Of a stretch of DNA of 64,000 nucleotides, positions 46,097 to 55,707 are shown one piece after another. Both the position numbers and the translations under genes were made by a program. The number at the start of each line of letters is the position of its first letter. Position 1 is the stretch's first letter. The notes beneath the pieces are model-generated. The model did no database searches. It had not been told where the DNA came from and saw only the letters and a list, made by a program, of their open reading frames with translations. The stretch lies in the NCBI GenBank assembly GCA_018873225.1, contig JAEILZ010000008.1:1488001-1552000 (forward strand), in the 5' to 3' direction. Source of the DNA: [Phialemoniopsis] sp. UDSM-2020 (lineage: Eukaryota > Ascomycota > Sordariomycetes > Thyridiales > Thyridiaceae).

Positions 46097-48491
46097 CTAT
46101 TTCTGAAGCGCCAGGTGGTACGTCTCCAATTCCTTGTCCGTGATGGTACCAGGGCTCTTTGCAAACAGGTCCTCTCCTTTCATGCTCTTGGGAAAGGCAA
46201 TAACATCTCGCACAGAGACTGTACCACTAAGGACTGCCACCAGGCGGTCGAAGCCCAAAGCAAAACCTGCATGAGGCGGGCATCCTGCTCTCAGAGCCTC
46301 CAGCAGGTGGGAGAACTGAGCTACTCCCTCGTCTGTCATTTGGAGAATTTCTCGCATGACAAATTCCTGCACCTTGGCAACATGGATACGCCTGCTTCCA
46401 CCACCAAGCTCGATTCCGTTTACAACAAGATCGTAGTGATCTGCTTTGGCTCGGAGCGGATCCGTGGCCAGCAGCTGGAAGTCCTCTGCGGTAAGAGGGG
46501 CTGTGAAGGGGTGATGGGTTGCCGAGAACCCGGCCTTGCCGCCCTGGCCGGGGTCGACTTCGTTGTTTGGCGTGAAGAGTGGGAAGCCCGTCACCCATAA
46601 GAAGTGGAAGTTGGGGTCGGCTTCCAGGAGTCCAGCAGCGAGCGCTTCCTGGTAGATCATGATCCTTAGGGCGCCTAGGGCTGTTGAGCCCCCCTGAAAA
46701 GGCTCATCCTTCCGAGCCTGAACGATCAGGATATCGCCATTCTTAAATGGCCCCAGCTCAGCAAACTGTCCTTCCTCATCCGTGAGCGCATCTGCAGCGT
46801 CATAACCCAGAGCAAAGAGCCCGTTCATCGGTTTACTCGAATCATAGAACAGTATCGCCGGTTCACCGTCCGAGTTGCCGGTGACAGATGATGGGAGAGA
46901 CCGCCAAAGCTGATCGATAAACTTGAAGCTCTCTCGGGGGTCACCGTCGAGTCGAAACTTGCAAGCCTCTACAACTGGGCTTTCTAGGTTCGAGATTTTG
47001 CTGGTAAAGTCGTGTGAAAGAACCGAGTCGATGCGGTGAATCTTTGGGAGAGTTAGCTTGCAAATACGCAATATCTCACAAGTCAAAGTACCTACTTTGC
47101 CTGGTATACGTAGATCTGGCTTGTCGGATCCGTATGATGACATGGCCTCCTGGTAGCTAATCTGGCGAAAGGTGGTCTCTGGGATGGTAGGATAGTCTTG
47201 CAAACCTTCAGGCGACTCAGTAGCTGTGGTTTGCTGCTGCAAGTACTTCGTAAGCTCGACCCCTCTTGATGACAACGATGAAATGCATGGCTTACCCCTT
47301 GTTGCTGGCGGTGAACGGGATACCACCCCTCGGGACTCTGCTTCTGCACGAACTTGGACGAAGTCTCTTGATACATATGTTTGACCAAAGATTCAACGTA
47401 GCGCATTACATCCTGGCCCGTGGCAAATGACATTTCGAGATCGAGCTGTACCCGTCTGTCAGCGGGTAGACATGTGCATCAACGCAAGGGCAGGGCACTC
47501 ACTTGGGTGAATTCTGGCTGTCGGTCTGCGCGGAGATCTTCATCACGGAAGCAGCGCGCAAATTGATAATAGCCGCTGATTCCGCCAGACATAAGCACCT
47601 GCTTGTACTGTTGAGGGCTCTGCGGCAGCGCATATGCCAGACCAGGTCTCCTGGTGGGTACTATGAATTCTCGAGCTCCTTCTGGAGTGGATTTGAAAAG
47701 GACCGGTGTCTCAATTTCGGTGAAGTCGTGCTCCTCAAAGAACCTTTGGCCGCAGCGCTTGAGATGGTCCCGGAATCTCAGGCGTTTGCGCAAATCCTGA
47801 CCAAATCTCATCTGTAAATGTCTAGCAGATGCCGGAAACTGCACGCCCTCAGAAATTATGATGTCCTTGGGGAAGGGATTGAGTGCCTCGATCGACACTA
47901 GCTCGAGCTCCCAGCTGATGACATTTTCCGGGAACTTGCCCCCGTAGGACTCCTCAGTGATGCCATCTGTCTTGTTGACAATAGTTCCTGTCAAGGCAAC
48001 GGGACTCCAGGCAGGGATCTGCTTGAAGGTCTTGTGCGCTTTATGGGCGGGCGAGTCGGCTTCAGCCCACTTGGAGGTGACCTTGAAGGTTGGTCCAGAG
48101 TCTAAGAGAATTTCCGTAAAGGACAACTTGGAGGACATATGCTTCGGCTTTCTGAGAAATCCGTGCACGGTAACAGTCTTCCCCAGCTTAAAGTCATCTC
48201 GCGAAGAGCACGGGGTAAAATGAACTAGGCCTGTGTAAGTGGTAAAGCCACATGATGAAATTAGGAGTAGGACGAGCTGCTCGTACAATGCTTCTTGTAA
48301 TCATCCCATCTCTCCGTAAAGTGGCTGGGAGTACTATATCTTCTGATGACTCCTTCCGTCCCACCCCGCAGTGTTGTCGCTATCCGAGATGTACGGGCAT
48401 TGCCTCTGAGGCACAGGCTGGGTAGAGAGAGGAGAGGTCTAGTGGTGACGTGAGTGCTCTGCCGGGCCAGTGCCGCTCGGATGAGTGCCAT
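46097..48491 (-). CDS. MSD1: mitochondrial aspartyl-tRNA synthetase
   Basis: Charges mitochondrial tRNA-Asp. Five exons: 48491-48287, 48230-47503, 47445-47296, 47236-47096, 47041-46097; 722 aa, in frame. The presequence is [20 protein letters not shown]. The OB-fold anticodon domain includes [12 protein letters not shown]. Class II motif 2 is [21 protein letters not shown], the [19 protein letters not shown] segment follows, and motif 3 is [14 protein letters not shown]. The bacterial-type insert expected of mitochondrial AspRS lies between. The third intron's exact acceptor (TTGCAG at 47237) was chosen from phase and a CTTAC branch site and could shift by one codon. The fourth intron is 54 nt with no stop in frame. 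Confidence 0.92.
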
Positions 48492-49350
48492 TGGTTACAT
48501 CTAACAGCTGATTTCTTATGAGAGGCCTTAGAATATCTTTCAAATTGGCCGAGCTGAGTCGTGCGTTGCTTCAGTGTGCTGATCTCGGTAAGAATATTTT
48601 ATCAGGTGAGAAAGGGACGAAGCTTTTTGATATTGAGCCTCTTGATGGTACATGGGTACCTGGAAGCTGGGACCCTGCAGCTGGAGACCCGCCTAAAATT
48701 TCCAGCCTGTAGCAAAGCTCTAACCTGGTCGATTTGTGTGGGGCAGCTCGACGTCAAAATATATCAATGCGATTTTTCGATGGTGTCAAAACCCTTTTCC
48801 CTTCTTTTTTCTCCATCCTTCCAATTCAAAACAATGTGAGTACCACGCTGCCCTCAACGCCACAACGCAAATCCGCCCGAGCAATTTACTGACTGTGCCG
48901 TCCAGATGATGAAAGCCAGCGTGTTTATATGATGCAGCTCCCTCTGGCCTGACCTTGCGAACTCTCCCCGTTTGGGGCTTAAGTGGTTCTCTTGGGATGG
49001 TGAGATGGGATTATGAAATAAGCGTTCGACACACCGACCTTGTTTTTCATCGGACGCTATCAAGGCAACTCTGACCATTTTGAAATTTGGAAGATGATTC
49101 ATTTGACCTACTTGCTTTTGCCCTATCCCCTCGATGCTCTCCCTACCCTTTCCCCAGCAACGGCTGAGACTTCTGACTGTGGTGTCGGTAACCTGACGGC
49201 CATGCCAGAGAATCGCCTGTTTTCTAGTTAGACACCTCTCCCGCCGTTCATTTTCCTTGACAGCTTTCCCTACATAGAAGTTTTATATTGGGCCTCCCAA
49301 GCATAAGCATTGCCAGCAGCTACGGAAAGCCTTGACGTGCTGTCAATTCA

Positions 49351-49372
49351 GTAACGTAACGTAACGTAACGT
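49351..49372. repeat. GTAAC tandem repeat, 4 copies
   Basis: Four perfect head-to-tail GTAAC units followed by GT, intergenic. Confidence 0.85.
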
Positions 49373-50018
49373 CGAAACATGACAGCATTTGATGTGAGAA
49401 TATGCACAGCTAGATGTTTTTGCTTGAGAGGCTCAGAGTGGACGTAGGTAGTAGTAGTAGGCTTTGCATGTGTCAAAAAAGTGGTCAAACCAAATATCGC
49501 CTGGGGATGCCAGGCTGGGAGCTCACCTCAATGGCGTGCCTCACAGCTCAAGGGCTCCAGCTGTTTTTCGGGCTCGCTGCAGTAGGTGCCCGACGGCGAC
49601 GTCAGCGCTGCCAGCCTCCACCATTCGCGCTGCCCCAAGTCCAAAAGTCCCCAATTCTTTAACCAGCGGGCCAGTGAGACAACGGGAATCCCAGCACCAA
49701 ACGCGCGCCCACCCCCGGCCATTCCCATCCGGCCCAGCCCTGACCCAGACTCTCTTCATATGCTTGTGTCGCCCTCATTGTTGGCAACATCAGTGTCGCA
49801 TCCATTACAACTTATCGACGCCGCAGCGCGCTTTGTGAGCCATCGTCTGCGCTCCCAAGGTCGATCGTGGCAATATTTATTATCCATCATCTGTCCTCCC
49901 GCAGACTATCGACTACCATGACCCCGCTGTGATGGCTGTATCTCGACCCGTCACTCCCGTTCCATGAAACAGCGCAATCAAGTTACCCGGCTGCCCGTCC
50001 ACACGTTGTCGACCTGAG

Positions 50019-50036
50019 CCCCCCCCCCCCCCCCCC
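50019..50036. repeat. poly-C homopolymer, 18 nt
   Basis: Uninterrupted run of 18 C upstream of the ANTH-domain gene. Homopolymers of this size are unstable and prone to sequencing error. Confidence 0.9.
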
Positions 50037-50290
50037 GACACAACCGCTTTCCCGGTGCCGATCGCCCTGCTCTGCCCCACGGATCCGGCTGGGATTTCCT
50101 GGTTTAACAAAAGTCGAACGTCTCTTCACTTGTCACCTTGGAAGTCCAACTCGAAAAGCGCCCTTACCTCTCGTCCATCCCGATTGTGGGCACAGTTCGG
50201 TCTCTCGCCGCACTTTCATAGCTTCGTCTTCGGTTGCACCAGGGCCCATCCTACCGAACGCGCTGCCACAGCGTCTACAAGCTTGTCATC

Positions 50291-52439
50291 ATGGCCAGCT
50301 CCTTCGAAAAGTCGGTCAAGGGCGCTACGAAGATCAAGGTTAGATCGAGACCTTACGGGCTGCAAGGCTGGCTTTTGCTACCACGAACGAATGCTAATAG
50401 ACCATGTTACAGGCCGCCCCGCCGAAAACCAAGTACATCGAGCATATTCTTGTTGCGACCCACGCTGGCGAAGCAGGAGTAGCTGAGGTATTCCGAGCTC
50501 TACAATATCGCCTCAGAGATTCAACATGGACGGTCGTGTTCAAGAGTTTGATCACCGTACATTTCATGATCAGAGAAGGGTCGCCGGACGTCACACTATC
50601 ATACTTAGCAAGGCATCGCAATGCTTTGGCGATAAGCATGTTTTCAGACGGTATGTGCACCGTCCCGAGCACGTCGAGATCGAGGATCTAACCTAAGCAA
50701 CACAGCACAAACTCAGGGCAGGAACATACGGCATTATTCAAACTACTTATCGGAGCGGGCACGGGCGTACAGAGACACCAAATGCGACTGGGTTAGGGGC
50801 AAGGAAACGCGCTTAGAGAAGCTAACAGTAGAAAAGGGGCTGCTACGTGAGACCGAGGCAGTTCAGTCGCAGCTTACTGCTCTCCTGAAATGCGATGTGA
50901 GTATTGCTGTCCCATCTATTTTGTGAGCCCCTAGCATTGACAGCAAATTAGGTCATGGATAACGACCCGGAAAACGAGATCACCATCACCGTGTTCAGGT
51001 TGTTGGTACTGGACCTTCTGGCTCTGTTCCAAGCTCTGAACCAAGCTATGATCAATATACTAGGTAAGTCTCGTGTCGATTCTGACAAGATTCATGATCT
51101 GACCGGGCTTGCAGGGCATTTCTTTGAGATGTCAAAGGTGGACGCGGAGAGAGCTATGGGAATCTATCGCAAGTTCACTCAGCAGACGGACTTTGTAGTC
51201 CAATATCTTGGCGTCGCCAGACAGTACGAGCACCACACAAGAGTCGAAGTGCCAAAGCTCAAGCACGCACCTGTCAACCTGGGAAAGCAGCTACAAGAGT
51301 ATCTGAGCGACCCTGAGTTTGACATGCACCGAAGACAGTATCTTGCGGAGCTGGACGCGAAGAAGTCTGGAAAGGGTGGTTCGTCAGGAGCCTCGAAAAT
51401 GTTCCGCACGGATAATGAGAGCAAGCCCTCGAGCAGCAAGACACCGTTCCCCTCAGTGAACGGGTCTCAGTCCGAGTCAAAGCCGGCGGCACAGCCCACA
51501 AAGGGACCTGATCCGGATCTCATTGATTTCTTCGATTCCATTGAGCAGAACCAGACGACCACCACTGTTCAGCCCAATGCTCAGATGCAGATGGGTATGC
51601 AGACGGGTATGCAGACGGGTATGCAGACGGGTATGCAGACGGGTATGCCTACAGGCATGACGCCATGGGGAGCTCCGAACTCCTTCCAGGCCCAACCAAC
51701 GGGTCAGTTCCAACAACCAAACGGCTTTGCCATGCAGCCGCAACCTACGGGCTTCCAATCTACCAACCCTTTTCAGCAGCAGGCCACTGGCGCATTCGGC
51801 CAACAACAGCAACAAGCCCCTCAACCTATGCAGCCAAACTTCACTGGTGCTGGTTTCGGGGGTTATACTCCGCAACCAAGCTTCCAGCCCAATTCCTTGG
51901 CACCTATTCCCCAGGACTCGGTCGCCTCCTTTCAGACAGGTGGCCTGGCGGTCCCGGGCATGGGACAGCAAACTACCAATCCATTCAGGCAATCAATGCT
52001 CATGTCGCAGCCCACAGGCATGCAGTCCATGCCGACTGGTGCCCAAGCTCCCATGTCCGGCACCAGCAGCCCTCCTCAGTCTACCAACCCCTTCGCTCGC
52101 TCTGCTCCTCAAGGAGCGCAGCAGGGCTTTGGTGCGCAAAATACCGGCTTCCAGACTCAGAGCCCGCCACCCGCGGCGCCCCTGCAACCCATGGCTACAG
52201 GCACAAATCCTTTCGCAAAGAACTTCGGTGGATCACAACCGCAGCGGCCAGCCACCAGCGCGGGCCCTCTGGCCCCGCAGCCGACCGGAAGCACGAACCC
52301 ATTCCGTCAGGGCGACTTCATGAACCACAACACAGGCATGGGCTGGCAGCACAACCAGATGCCGATGGGAGGAGGCCTGGACCAGCTAGAGACCGTGCCC
52401 GTATTTCCAAGGCCGGCGCAGCAGTCACCGTGGCAGTGA
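50291..52439 (+). CDS. YAP1801: AP180/CALM-type ANTH-domain clathrin adaptor
   Basis: Endocytic adaptor that binds PtdIns(4,5)P2, clathrin and EH-domain proteins at the plasma membrane. Five exons: 50291-50338, 50413-50650, 50706-50896, 50952-51063, 51115-52439; 637 aa. The ANTH domain occupies about residues 1-280: SVKGATKIKAAPPKTKYIEHILVATH gives the basic lipid-binding N-terminus, then HFMIREGSPDV, NYLSERARAY, ALNQAMINILGHFFEM. The tail is Gln/Pro/Met-rich with five NPF motifs (EH-domain ligands) and several QxTG elements resembling Ark1/Prk1 phosphorylation sites. A 12-bp coding repeat lies at 51585-51656. Two yeast paralogues exist; the symbol stands for the family. Confidence 0.92.
51585..51656 (+). 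repeat. 12-bp coding minisatellite (MQTG units)
   Basis: Six near-identical 12-bp units (ATGCAGACGGGT type) within the AP180-like tail, encoding repeated Met-Gln-Thr-Gly. In frame, so copy-number change would only lengthen or shorten the tail. Confidence 0.9.
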
Positions 52440-52907
52440 GACAGCACCATGACCGTCAAGTAAGGGGAGGAGCAAGATACCACTTTTCTTCAGAATAGCA
52501 CGCCCATCATTACAAACCTTCGCTTTTTATTTTCATATCTATTTTTACGTGTATGTGTCGAGGTTGAGGAGGCTCTCTTACCACTGCTCAAACTCCTTTC
52601 AAAGCGCGGCGTTGTTTGGTCTGTAGAGACAAAATGTGTTGATTTTAAGTCCTCGCAACACTGAGGAACAGGGCAATTAGTGCCTTGCATAGAATCCCTG
52701 CAGTAGGGAGATACCAATACTCAAATATTTCGGTCTCCTTGTGTGTATGTTTCTCCTTGTTTGAATTAATCTGTAATATGATATCCCCTGGTGAAAATTC
52801 TAGATGTACGAGGATGACGTGACCCTTTCCCTATACCCTTTTCCGAAAGAAACGCCAGCGCTATGCACCTAAATTGAATATTAAACATACAAATGTCGTT
52901 GACGTCG
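52440..52907. other. convergent intergenic spacer
   Basis: About 0.47 kb between the stops of the AP180-like gene and TFB3; AT-richer, no gene. Confidence 0.5.
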
Positions 52908-54041
52908 TCAACCAAAGACGTCGTCGACTTCCATCTTGACCGGCCGGCTTCCACCACCCGCGGCCATCGAAGCTCCGAGCGTAGCCACCGACGCGGCCGT
53001 CGTGCCCTGGCCCGTCTCCTTCTCGTCCTCGATGAAGACACCCAGCCCGGCAAATGCGTCGAACATGGCCCGCGCGTAGTACTCCTTGACGTCGTAACCG
53101 CCAGACGTGTGGCTGTAGTGGTCCCGCGCCCGGTCCAGGAACGGGTTCTTGTACTCGTCCTGCAGCACGTACCGCGTGGGCGCCAGGTCCGTCCCGCCGA
53201 ACGGGTCGTAGGGCCCTTCGGCGCCGCCCGCGCCGCCCTTCTTGCGGTTGTCCTTGAGGCCGCGGATCGACAGGCCGCCGCCCGCCGCGGCGCGCCGCAG
53301 CGCCGCCTCCTCGGCGGCCACGAGGCTCTCGCGCCGGTGCTGGCCGCGCTTCTTGAGCATGATGCGCCCGGCCGTGCCCTCGGGCGCCGACGCCAGCGTG
53401 TCCAGGTCCTCCTCGCGCTCGCGCGCCCTCGCGAGCCTCTCCTCCTCGTCCTGCTGCGCCGCCTCGAGGCGCCGCTGCCGGGCGGCCTCCTTCTCGGCGG
53501 CCAGGCGGCTGCGCGTGACCTCCTCGGCGCGCTCGCCCTTGCGGCGGTTGCGCTCGATCTCGGCGCGGTGCGTGGCCTCCCACTGCTTGAGCTCGGCCTC
53601 GGCGGCGGCGCGGCGGGGCTCGTCGTCGCGGCAGACGAGGTCCATGCACAGGCCCTCGACCTTCTCGAGGTACTCGTTGTAGGCGTCGAGGCTCTCAAAG
53701 TCGTCCTCGACGCGGTTGAAGACGCGCGCGACGCGCTTGCGTATGTCGACCTCGCGCTCGACGAGCAGGTCGCCGAAGAAGGCCTCGCGGAACTCCTTGC
53801 GGCGCAGGGTGCGTCCGCAGCCGGCGTAGGGGCACTGGTTGGGCGCGGCGAAGAGGCGGTTCACGCAGTTGGAGCACATGGGGTGGTAGCAGGCCGGGCT
53901 GATGAGGAAGACCATGTCCTTGTTGAGGTAGCGCATCGTCTTGCACACGGGGCAGACGTCCGTGTCGGAGCCGTTTTGCGTAGGCGCCGTGGTGGCGCCT
54001 GCAGCGGCGGGGCGCGAGCCTATCGTGGCCTTGCGAGACAT
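52908..54041 (-). CDS. TFB3: TFIIH/CAK assembly subunit Tfb3 (MAT1)
   Basis: Bridges the CDK-activating kinase to core TFIIH; also needed for nucleotide excision repair regulation. Intronless, 377 aa. The N-terminal C3HC4 RING has CPVCKTMRYLNKD, CYHPMCSNCVNRLF and QCPYAGCGRTLRRKEF. The MAT1 central helical/coiled-coil region follows: VEREVDIRKRVARVFN, YLEKVEGLCMDLV, then a long Arg/Glu/Ala-rich coil, and a C-terminal YDPFGGTDLAPTRYVL. Very high GC and Arg/Ala bias create a 399-codon antisense frame, which I do not regard as a gene. Divergent from NUDC. Confidence 0.94.
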   Translation of the reverse strand: MSRKATIGSRPAAAGATTAPTQNGSDTDVCPVCKTMRYLNKDMVFLISPACYHPMCSNCVNRLFAAPNQCPYAGCGRTLRRKEFREAFFGDLLVEREVDIRKRVARVFNRVEDDFESLDAYNEYLEKVEGLCMDLVCRDDEPRRAAAEAELKQWEATHRAEIERNRRKGERAEEVTRSRLAAEKEAARQRRLEAAQQDEEERLARAREREEDLDTLASAPEGTAGRIMLKKRGQHRRESLVAAEEAALRRAAAGGGLSIRGLKDNRKKGGAGGAEGPYDPFGGTDLAPTRYVLQDEYKNPFLDRARDHYSHTSGGYDVKEYYARAMFDAFAGLGVFIEDEKETGQGTTAASVATLGASMAAGGGSRPVKMEVDDVFG

Positions 54042-54500
54042 TGCTGGCAGGTCGCTTGGGGGATTTCGCTGTTACTTCATCGATGTTATTGATGAGTAGA
54101 TGCCTTCTTTTGACAGGGTCCTCTTGTCTATCGATGGTCGAGGAAACTGAAGCTGACGACCAGTGTCGAGGTCTTGAAGAAAGGGAGCGAAGTTGAATGT
54201 AGGTCTGAACAAGGCTACGGTGAAGCTAAATGGACCAGCTATCTATTGGGCCGAGATAAAGATGGTGGGTTGTCTGCCCCACCAAAGCTTTTGTCAGCCT
54301 TCTTCTTCGATCGCCTTCCAGGAGCTTGACCTCCAACATCCAACTGGACCACATAGCAAAATGACCGATAAAGGTATGTTTCTCATGTTGATCTGATATC
54401 TGGCCCTATTTGCATCCATTTCAAGCAATATTCTCCATCTTCCACCTCCCCACTAGCATCAGTGACACATCGTTGACCTGCAAGCTACCCCGCCACTAAC
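54042..54500. promoter_or_regulatory. divergent region, TFB3 / NUDC
   Basis: 459 bp between start codons. Contains a 12-codon reading frame with its own ATG at 54361, a possible uORF or part of a 5' UTR exon of NUDC. Confidence 0.5.
54361..54396 (+). other. candidate uORF upstream of NUDC
   Basis: ATG at 54361, eleven codons and TGA, 104 bp before the NUDC start. It contains GTATGT, so it may instead be a 5' UTR splice donor; splicing to the nearby AGs does not put this ATG in frame with NUDC. Confidence 0.3.
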
Positions 54501-55144
54501 ATGTCTTCACCACCAGAGCCAACTGCAGCAGAGGAGGCCGCCGCCGCCGCCAAGGAGAAGGCAGAGCAGGAGGCTCTCCCTTACAAATGGTCCCAGACCA
54601 TTGCCGACCTCGATATCAACATCTCCATTCCCGGCAACCTGAAGGCGAGGGATCTGATTGTCGACATCAAGAAGCAGAAGCTTCTTGCTCGTGTTAAGGG
54701 CCAAGAACCGTTCATAGATGTGAGACAACCATATTCAATTTCGAAGTAGCTTGATAGCTAGGGCATCTATCTGACTAAACTTCTTGGAAATAGGGCGATC
54801 TCCCCCATGCCGTCCGCGTCGACGAGTCCACCTGGACGCTGGCCTCCGCCAACGACGGCACCAAGCTGCTTGAGATACACCTCGACAAAGTCAATAAGAT
54901 GGAGTGGTGGCCACATGTAGTGACCAATGCACCCAAGATTGATGTCACAAAGATCACCCCCGACTCATCCAAGCTCTCAGATCTGGACGGAGAGACGCGG
55001 GGTATGGTTGAGAAGATGATGTTTGACCAGCGGCAAAAGGAGCAAGGTCTGCCGACCTCAGACGAACAGAAGAAGGCAGACATTCTCAGAAAGTTCCAGG
55101 AGCAGCACCCGGAGATGGACTTTAGCAAGGCCAAGATCAACTGA
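54501..55144 (+). CDS. NUDC: nuclear distribution protein NudC
   Basis: Co-chaperone-like CS-domain protein of the dynein/LIS1 nuclear-migration pathway. Two exons, 54501-54719 and 54794-55144; 189 aa, the fungal size. A Glu/Ala-rich N-terminal helix (about 8-25) is followed by the CS/p23-like domain: [50 protein letters not shown], and [23 protein letters not shown]. The C-terminus [28 protein letters not shown] .. DFSKAKIN is the family signature. ATG at 54501 has good context (CTAACATGTCT). Confidence 0.96.
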
Positions 55145-55707
55145 TTTCGGTCATGCTGAGAGTATACCCAGTTGACCAAGTAATAGCAGGACTAGCTAGG
55201 TAGGCTCCTTGGGGTATCAAGAAGGGTTCATATATGAAGTTGAAATTGAACACGAGGTAATGACGCCTGTTATTCATTGTTCCTACACTTGAGAATTCGA
55301 ACTCGGTACATCATTTGTGTATGTGAGGGGTGAAACGAATCGCCTGGACCATCGGGCGCCAATTGGCACAGGGTCATGGCGTCAGAGAGCCCATCCATTT
55401 GATATTGGAACCGCTAGTAATGTGGAAGCAGATTGTGAAGCTGCAGCACATCAATTGTCAGATAATAAGCGTTCCGTCTTTGATGCCAAGCTAGGAAATC
55501 TTGGGAAGAGATGGTGCGACGTGAGGAAAACGTACAATCCTACCTAATGTCAATCGGGGTCTAGTTGGCACTGTCATCATCGAATTGCAACATGCACGCT
55601 CTAATGGCATTGCTCCAGTCCGTTGGTGGTACAGCTTTACAGTATTCATTGACTGGATAGCATGTTCAATGACGCGATCTTGAGTTGAAGGACCGCCTAG
55701 CATGGGA
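55145..55707. other. convergent intergenic spacer
   Basis: About 0.56 kb between the stops of NUDC and the URI-like gene; nothing supported. Confidence 0.5.

Larger units (their letters stand above)
48492..50290. promoter_or_regulatory. 1.8 kb divergent region, MSD1 / AP180-like gene
   Basis: No gene is supported. It carries a 5-bp tandem repeat (49351-49372) and an 18-C tract (50019-50036), the latter 255 bp before the AP180-like start and probably in its promoter or leader. Confidence 0.5.

Noticed and set aside
52893..54092. 399-codon plus-strand open frame antisense to TFB3
   Set aside because: Composition is Val/Leu/Ala/Arg low-complexity produced by GC-rich codons of TFB3; it has no domain and mirrors the known gene exactly.
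55265..55310. TTCGAA-containing stretch as possible tRNA on the minus strand
   Set aside because: No acceptor stem or anticodon arm found.
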